DNA of 37,771 bases from Cochliopodium minus (taxonomy: Eukaryota > Discosea > Himatismenida > Cochliopodiidae), in assembly GCA_024220525.1 (NCBI GenBank), contig JAMYWO010000220.1, positions 1,834-39,604 on the forward strand, given 5' to 3'. The position numbers and the translations under genes were made by a program. The notes under the pieces were generated by a model. It had not been told where the DNA came from and searched no databases. It saw only the letters and a program-made list of their open reading frames with translations. Positions 31,003-37,771 of the stretch are shown here, piece after piece (the first letter of the stretch is position 1; each line of letters begins with the position of its first letter).

Positions 31003-31118
31003 TTTTTTTTTTTTCTTTTCAAGAATTATAATATTTATTTCATTCTTAAATTTAATTAAATAAATACCAAAAAAAAAAAAAAAGAAAATGAAAAAAAGAC
31101 ACAAATAAAAAGAAAAAA

Positions 31119-32958
31119 TTAGTTTTCGAGATCAATTTTGATTTCATCGCTAGAGATACTTTCATTATCTGGTAGGAAGTAGTTTCTAGGAACCAATTGT
31201 CTAAATTTGTGATAACTGATATAATTGGGGCCAAAAACTTGAAAACAAAAGTTTTTGAATCTTTTGATATTGTTTTGAGGAGACTTCGTAAATCCTTTAA
31301 GCTAAAAAAGTATTAATTAATTTTATTTTTAATTTTTAATTGAAATATTTTATTTTTGAAATTTTTTTTTTTTTGTTCATTGTTTTTACGTCTTCGTTTG
31401 TGGTGAGGCTTCGGCAAACAAGTGAAAGATGATAAGTGGCCAAGCCTGAAAAAAAAAAAATAAAAAAAATTCATACAAAAATAAAAAAATTACCAAAAAC
31501 TACCAATCCTAAATAAAATGAATTAATTCAAAATTTTTTTTGATTTTTTTTTATTTTTTTTTTTTAATTTTTTGATTTATTTTTTGATTTTTTTATTTTT
31601 TATATTTTTACCCATCAAAGCACAGTAGATGATCAAAGCGCAAGCAGGGACAGACTGAGTGGTGGCCTCAAAAAAAGAAATGTTGCTTTTGACAGAGATG
31701 AGGTAAGGTTGCAAAAAAGAAAAGACGCAGGTAGCCAAACACACTGTTGGCACACCCCAAACGAAAAAAAGAAAATACTTGTAATTTTTTTTTCCGATGC
31801 AATTTCCTGTCCAAGGGCCTATCAAAAAAAAAAAATATTAATGTTAAATTTTAAATTTTTGATATATTTAAAGAAAATATGATTAAAAATAAAAAAAATG
31901 AGAATAAAAAATTAAAATGAAAGATAGTGATAAGACTTGATTTAAAAAAAAAAATAAAAAAAAAATAAAAAAATTGTTGAATAAAACTAAAATTTAAAAA
32001 AAAATAAATAAGGGTTAAAACAAATTAAATATAAATTTGAAACAGAAAAAAAAATATCTCTTAAATAACTTTTAAAATAATTTTTAAAATTTACAATGGT
32101 GGTCGAAGTTTTCAACGCAATTATTACACAAGCTACAGTGGGAAGATCTTGGGGGTCTCCAGATACGGCATGTTTGACAATACTTTACTTTAAAATTTTC
32201 GAGATCGAGGATTTGATATTCTTTGGTAATTATTTTGTCACTGATGTTTTCCATTTGGACTATAAAAAAAAAAACAATAATAAAATAAAAATTCTCTGAA
32301 ATTTATTTATTTTATTATTGCCTATCTTATTGTGCTCCTCCCTTTTTTTTGCCGTCTCCAACTTGTTTCTTGGTATGATCCCTGGATCTGTCATGCTGCA
32401 TACTATCAGTGAAGAAAGCAGGGATCCTCCCAAAAAGAAATAGATCACATTCAAAGCTATTCCCCATCCAAAACTCCATAAATATCTCCCACTAAGAAAA
32501 TTGATAATCAAATATTTCTGTGATTATAAATTTATATAGTAAAAATGCATTTCTTAATCTTATAGAAATTTATTTGTCTTTTGAATATTTGATGTGATCA
32601 TAATTTTTGAGAAAAATGTTTACGGGAAAGCGAAAAATAAAGCTATTGGGGAAATTACCAAAAATAAAGTGATGTAGAATGCAGATCTCTCATCTGATCC
32701 TAAAATTACATGATTTAGGTTTTAAAATGTGAAAATATTTTTTGAAAATAGCCAAAAAATATCACCAATGAATCTTCCACAACAAAAAAATTTATTTCTT
32801 GCAGGCCATATTTTGTATAATTGAATGTTATTTATGTGTTCAATGTTATGATATTCCATTTCATTAAATACAATCTTATTTTTTTTTTTTTTTGATTGTC
32901 TATTAATAGAATAAATAATTATTTGTGCGTCATATGTATGTAAAAATGTTTTATTCAT
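31119..32958 (-). CDS. DHHC protein S-acyltransferase
   Basis: Seven exons (32958-32766, 32699-32624, 32492-32332, 32259-32095, 31818-31612, 31445-31390, 31301-31119) give 346 residues plus TAA. The order is canonical: [13 protein letters not shown], two membrane segments, the DPG motif in TDPGIIPR, the Cys-rich domain [17 protein letters not shown]...FDHHC (active Cys about 198, its codon split by an intron), [12 protein letters not shown], two more membrane segments and the TTxE motif (TTNE). Such enzymes palmitoylate proteins at Golgi or plasma membrane. Intron 32331-32260 begins with GC; no GT donor keeps the frame. The stop of the next gene is only about 15 bp upstream of this start. Confidence 0.93.
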
Positions 32959-32973
32959 TTGTGAAACGATTCT

Positions 32974-33965
32974 TTAATTTTCCTCATTTTTGTACTCTTC
33001 GGTTTTTTTCATTTCATTTTCTCCAAATTGATAAAGAGATTTCATTTTTCTCATTTTCTCGGTTAAATGAGGACGTCTTGTTGGGGTTATAAACTCACAC
33101 TCGGAGCTGTTACCTAATGCTAACAAAGGGTAGAAATAAATATTGGGATGTTTGATGTTGGAGACTGCTTTTGCAAAAAATACCTTTCAAAAGTTTTTTT
33201 AATTTGAGATAATATTCGAAAAATGAAATTTACAGAATCACAAAAAAAATAAATGGAGTTGGTATCTTCGAAATCTAACAAAACACCAATTACAGAGCCA
33301 TCTTTACATTTGGTGCTAAGTTGAATTTTTTCTGACAAATTTTCATTCCTTTGACAAATTTTCTTTTAGAAAAAGAAGAAAATATTTTTTAAAAAACTAC
33401 CAAATATTTGAGGAATAAGGATTGTAATAGTAATTTACACCTTGAATCTTAGGCGGAAACAAAAAAATAAACAAAATAAACAAAAATTAAAAAATTAATG
33501 TACGTGATCGGATCTAAATATCTTTTTATAATGTGTTTGAACACCTATACAAACAGCACCATCTCCACTTTGATTTACTTTGACTTCAAAGTATTTTCCT
33601 TTGTTGTAACCCTTTATGGCAGTAACTATTGTCATGCTTGTTGCTTTATTCAAAATTTTTCTGTTGCTGACTTCGTAATCTTTATTGTTGATATGGCAAT
33701 CAAATTGGGGAGTAATAAACTCTCTCTTAAAGAAATTTTCTTCATTTTTTTATTTTAAAATAAAATTAAAATTTCATTTATTACCCCATGATTCATTAAT
33801 TTCCAAATTTTTATCTATTACAAGGAAATGTTTTGATAATTCAAACCAAAATTCTTCATTGAACCAACTTTTATATGTCTTATTTATTCTCCTCAACATT
33901 ATTATTTTCTCCACACTCAAATTGAATAATATTTTCCATCTCAAATATTTAGGAATATGATCCAT
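32974..33965 (-). CDS. F-box protein with SPRY domain
   Basis: Exons 33965-33785, 33721-33504, 33447-33401, 33348-33234 and 33183-32974 (TAA) give 256 residues. Residues 1-50 are F-box-like (DHIPKYLRWKILFNLSVEKI). The rest is a SPRY domain: FDCHINNKDYEVSNRKILNK, KGKYFEVKVNQSGDGAVCIG, YYYNPYSSNIW, KDGSVIGVLLDFEDTNSIYF and ALGNSSECEFITP. The terminal part is Lys/Glu-rich. It is probably an SCF substrate adaptor. The second exon uses the third of three consecutive AG dinucleotides (start 33721), the one that keeps the frame after phase 1. The architecture is the same as the gene at 22365-23315, but the sequences are well diverged. Confidence 0.87.
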
Positions 33966-34244
33966 TTTGCGTTTATGAAAATATGTTTATGAAAGGCTTG
34001 GCAAATCTGAATTTTTTTTTATATTCTTCTGGAAAATTATATATTTTTACCTTCTTATCTCTTTGGGAACAAATTTAAGAACAAATGATTGTTGAAAATT
34101 GCTATTTAATTTTGCTTATTTCTTTTACTCTAATATATTATTTTGAATTAATTTTATTTTATCAAATAAAAAATTGAGAAAAAAATAAAAATAAAATCAA
34201 ACTCTCATTCAAGTGATATATATCTCCTCAACAAATAAATCACT

Positions 34245-36461
34245 ATGGATTTGAATCAATATGAAACATGCGTTACAAATGGATTAGAATGTGAATCATA
34301 TGTATTTATTTATCCAGAAAATTTTAAATAATTCCTAATTTTTAAAAATTTCCTGAGAGGAAAAATATAAGAGAAAATTAAAAGATGGTGTTAATAATAA
34401 GTGTATAAGAAAAATTCTCTTCGAATTATTATGGCTCACCAAAAATATGCTCCAAACGTTTATTATATCTTTTTTCTCAATTTTTTTCTTACAAATAATT
34501 AAAAAATTAGGATTTGAAATATAATTTGTTGATCACAAGGACAAAACAACTATTGGAACACAAATATGAATTGATACAAATATTGCCCATCTTTTTGAAG
34601 CATTATAGACTATTCAAACCTTGTCATTTTGGTCTGATAGATCTGATATTCGACAGAATAAATTGGTTAAAGGATGATAAGATATATGAAGAATTTATCT
34701 TAAAAATAATTTCTGAAAGCTCCTTTACGGAGATATGTGTCTATCATTTGCTCAAAGCATTGAAGCCACAATTCATAATAGATCCAACAAACAAAAATGA
34801 TACAAAAATGGGAAAAGCAGAATTGATTAAAACATTAAAATTCGATTATAAGCTTTCTGTTGCAATCGCAAAGAAAGTGCATGAATTATTGAAAAAAATA
34901 TTGAATTTTGTGCCAACCGCAATTTCTTTGTTGCTCAAATTGATTGATAATCTCTATCCTGTTCCCTCTTCTGACACTATCTATCATTCATGGTATGTAA
35001 AAAATCTCCTTCAAATTTCTAATTGGTGCCAAATTACAAGGAAGGCAGTATATTCATCCATCTTTTCTTCTCTATTAAAAATTGATGTAAGAAAAAAGCA
35101 AAAAAAAAAAACTTCCTCTTTAAAAAATTGTTTTTAAATTAACAGGCATTGGAAGATATCGCCGATGATGAAGAAGAAGAAAACCATAGAGATCAATACG
35201 CAGTAGACCTTGACGATGAAAATGAGGAGGAAGAGGAGTCGAGCATTCATAATTCTCATTCCTTTGACAATATACACAAAGCAGAATCCATTTTGCTCCA
35301 AATAATAACGCATCTTGACAACATGGATATCAATTGTTTTGATGATAAATATTTCTTCGATCTTTTGTTTATATTCGAAGAAAGAATCATCAATTCTTTG
35401 CATTCAAGAAATGCACAGTTTGTATTATTTTATTTTTGCACCAAGAGATCCGATTACTATCCTCAAAAATTCATGGCCTACCTCCTCAACAAGATCATCC
35501 GCACCAACAGTCCAACTCAATCTCGTATCGCTGCAATGGGTTGCTTATCCTCTTTTGTCGTAAGATTTGCAAAGATTCCAAGCAATCTTATCGTCGAATG
35601 CTTTGATCTCCTCATCAAATGGTCGATTGATTACACTGAAAAAAATTCCAAGAACAATACTACCCAATACAACACCCCTCCTGATGTCACTGCCCATTCC
35701 ATCTATTATGCTCTTTGTCAATGCATCATTTATATTTATATTTGGAAGAGTAACATTCTCACTTCTCAACACAATTCACAAGAGCTTCAAAACAACTTTA
35801 GAAAGATTATCATCCATCACTTCAATCCCCTTATTGTAAAAAAAACAAATTTTTTTTTCTTTTTATTTATGTTTATGATTGTGATCATCCCTATATTTTA
35901 AAAATTATTCTAATAAGAATATATCTTTATTGTTTCACATTTTCTTGCGCATGCTCTTTGATTTCCAATACCTTTTTTATTTTTTTGTTTTAATTTATTT
36001 TGGAATTGAAGAAAAATTAAATTTCATAAGTACTTAATAGTATTAAATGATCAGACTTTTTTTTTCTTATAATTTTCTCACAATAAATCTTTCTTTCAAA
36101 CTATCAGGTATGCAAGAGAAGAGTGGTGGAAGAATTCATCAAAATAACTTCCAGAAAAAACATTTGCAAAGAATTAGAATCCTATTACAATGAAATCTCC
36201 AATGTCTTGTCACATGTCAAGTTTGATACCAAATTCAACTTTCATTTCGATCCTTTGGAAGATTCAAAATGTTTTGATCTCTATATTTCAAAACATTATA
36301 ACACATGGGAGGATATCAATGACTATGAAGATGAATCAGACGATGATCTAAAGAATAACATGTCTGAAAATTCTTACAATTCATTCAATGAGCCCAGTTC
36401 TTTGATTCCCAAGAATGAATCTTCATTGAATTTCGAGATTGATGCAAACATTGATCTTTAA
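34245..36461 (+). CDS. RRN3: RRN3, RNA polymerase I initiation factor (TIF-IA)
   Basis: Exons 34511-35086, 35146-35835 and 36108-36461 (TAA) are firm. A first exon at 34245-34301 joins in frame (GTATTT donor) and gives 558 residues, somewhat shorter than the 651 of human RRN3. The HEAT-like helical fold is recognisable: YVKNLLQISNWC, LLKIDV, then an acidic loop (DDEEEENHRD, DDENEEEEES) as in the family, then QSRIAAMGCLSSFVVRFAKI and SIYYALCQCIIYIY. RRN3 bridges Pol I and the promoter-bound core factor, so this is an essential gene for rRNA synthesis in the nucleolus. The C-terminal 40 residues are acidic and Ser/Asn-rich. The 5' exon is the least certain part. Confidence 0.9.
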
Positions 36462-36621
36462 AAACATCTTCATAGAGGATTTTTCAACATCTCCTCTCTT
36501 TTTTTGTCTAATAATAATTTTTTTCATCTGTTTGTTTATTAAAAAATAAAAAATTCAAAAAAAAAAAAAATTGACGATTCTTTTCTTATTTATAATTAAA
36601 AAAAGGAAATAACTTTAAAAA

Positions 36622-37440
36622 ATGGAACTTAATCTCAATAAAAAAGATAATGGAAACAATAATAACAATGGAGACAATATAGAAAAGGAAATGAACATCC
36701 AAAAGAAATATCAATACATCAACGACGATGAGAATATTTTGGATCGTACCAATATACCTTATCCTGGTGGGATATCTACCATCAAAGATTTGAATTCCAA
36801 TTTAGTTGAAATACATCTTGTGCATTGCTCTTTGAAATCCATGCAGGGCTTCCCAGAGATCCCCAATCTCAAGAAATTGGTATTGAGGGACAATCTCATT
36901 GAGAAGATCGAAGATATCGAAAAGTTTCCCAAATTGGAAGAATTAGATCTCTATCTCAACAAATTAAAAATCATGGAGAATTTGAATATTCCCTCCCTCA
37001 CGTAATATAATATTATAATATATATAGAAATCCATTTTTGAACAAAATTTATTGAATAGTTACATTTTTTTTAATACATTTCTTTTATTTAGTCATTTAT
37101 TTGTTTAATATATTAATAAATCTAAAAATTTTTTTTTAATTAAAGCTTCTTGGACTTGTCTTTCAACAAATTCAAGGAGATTAAAAACTTGGACAATCTC
37201 ATCTTATTGAAAGAACTCTATCTCATCAATAACAAAATTAGCTCCTTAGCAAACATCAGCCATTTGACCAACCTCACTCTACTGGAGCTTGGTGATAATA
37301 GAATAAGAGTATATTCTCATTTGATTTTATTTTTTCGAATTATCATATATTTTTTTTATTTTTTTTAAATATTTTTATTTCATTTTTTTTACTATGTTTC
37401 ACTATTTTTTATATTTTTATACTTTTATTGATTATCATTT

Positions 37441-37472
<32 letters not shown>

Positions 37473-37552
37473 GAAAGAAAGTTGAAAATATTTCTTCGCT
37501 TGTAAATTTGGGATCTCTTTTTATTGGTAAAAACAGGATCACTGAACTTGAG
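36622..37552 (+). CDS. sds22: sds22/PPP1R7 leucine-rich repeat protein, 5' half
   Basis: Exons 36622-37001, 37146-37308 and 37478-37552 give 206 residues in frame. After an Asn-rich N-terminus come SDS22-type LRRs of about 22 residues: VEIHLVHCSLKSMQGF, LKKLVLRDNLIEKIEDIEKF, LDLYLNKLKIMENL, LDLSFNKFKEIKNL, LKELYLINNKISSLANI, LLELGDNRI and LGSLFIGKNRITELE. The last exon ends at a GTAAAA donor (37553) in phase 0. The next exon is missing from the end of the window but is present at 1356, giving a complete gene. The protein regulates protein phosphatase 1. Confidence 0.93.
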
Positions 37553-37771
37553 GTAAAAATTTCAATTTTTAAATTATTTTTTATTTTTTATTTTTTATTT
37601 TTTATTTTTGATTTTTATTTTTTATTTTTTTATTTTATATTTTTTATTTTTATTTTTTTATTTATTTTTTATTTTTTATTTTTTATTTTATTTTTTATTT
37701 TCTGTGATCAACCTTCTCAAAATTAAAAATCCAACCTTATTTTTTCTTTTGATATTCGTCCTCTAATAGGA
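37553..37771 (+). other. Intron of sds22 cut by the window end
   Basis: It begins with GTAAAAATTT and consists mainly of TTTATTTT-type repeats. The final 70 nt are less repetitive and contain no acceptor followed by an in-frame sds22 exon. The intron should continue into the sequence left of 1356. Confidence 0.8.

Noticed and set aside
32493-32518. Acceptor at 32519 for the third DHHC exon (reading [10 protein letters not shown])
   Set aside because: The preceding exon ends in phase 2, which would put a stop codon just after the junction. The acceptor before 32492 keeps the frame and gives FAFPGRYLW.
33120-33338. Continuous frame reading through the last F-box/SPRY exons to a stop at 33120
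   Set aside because: Splicing at 33234 to 33183 gives a SPRY-like ending (ALGNSSECEF) in a different frame and a longer protein.
1-37771. A naturally circular molecule
   Set aside because: Circularity would join the sds22 halves but leave the ankyrin piece inside an sds22 intron, and would not explain its 77-nt overlap with 23577-23653. Misordered contigs explain both.
1-37771. tRNA, rRNA or transposable elements
   Set aside because: No tRNA arm motifs with pairing stems, no rRNA-like sequence, no transposase or reverse-transcriptase motif and no terminal repeats were seen on either strand.

Overview
The window comes from an AT-rich, gene-dense unicellular eukaryote. Most genes carry several short introns (about 50-130 nt, a few of 200-400 nt), intergenic gaps are usually 100-300 bp, and all three standard stop codons are used. 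Ras/Rab signalling, RasGEF with LisH, F-box/SPRY, ankyrin, SAM-array and GYPPQQ-type proteins suggest an amoeboid protist (amoebozoan, heterolobosean or anaeramoebid-like). I cannot fix the lineage from sequence alone. I see no rRNA, tRNA, CRISPR array or recognisable transposable element.

The window is three pieces joined by single Ns: A (1-1257), B (1259-23653) and C (23655-37771). The order looks wrong. C ends inside an intron of an sds22/PPP1R7 gene whose remaining exons open B, and together they give a complete 356-residue protein. The last 77 nt of B are identical to the first 77 nt of A, and an ankyrin-repeat gene reads from A into B on the minus strand. The sequence itself therefore supports the order C-B-A. 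An overlap of exactly 77 nt matches a common de Bruijn assembler k-mer size.

Piece A: minus-strand ankyrin exons and low-complexity DNA. Piece B, left to right: the 3' half of sds22, a LisH-RasGEF, a Rab GTPase, a minus-strand F-box gene with a duplicated 3' fragment beside it, a C2-domain protein with a GYPPQQ-type tail, katanin p80, a PLAC8 protein built from micro-exons, a five-SAM-domain protein, an LRR/RNI-like protein, a deoxynucleoside kinase, a TPR protein, a decayed gene, an F-box/SPRY protein and the ankyrin C-terminus. Piece C: a short unexplained higher-GC stretch, a CCR4/nocturnin-type EEP nuclease, a large signal-anchored type I membrane protein, two small genes, a tail-anchored SGNH-like hydrolase, a DHHC palmitoyltransferase, a second F-box/SPRY gene, RRN3 and the 5' half of sds22.

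The genes do not form one pathway. They are ordinary housekeeping and signalling genes: PP1 regulation, Ras/Rab switches, microtubule severing, Pol I initiation, ubiquitin adaptors, palmitoylation. The unusual features are structural: the PLAC8 gene has coding exons of 8-24 nt, a Rab gene has a 10-nt exon in its G3 motif, and three introns are best explained as GC-AG. Exon boundaries were derived by hand from frame, GT/GC-AG signals and family motifs. For most multi-exon genes the summed exon lengths are exact multiples of three, and exceptions are stated.
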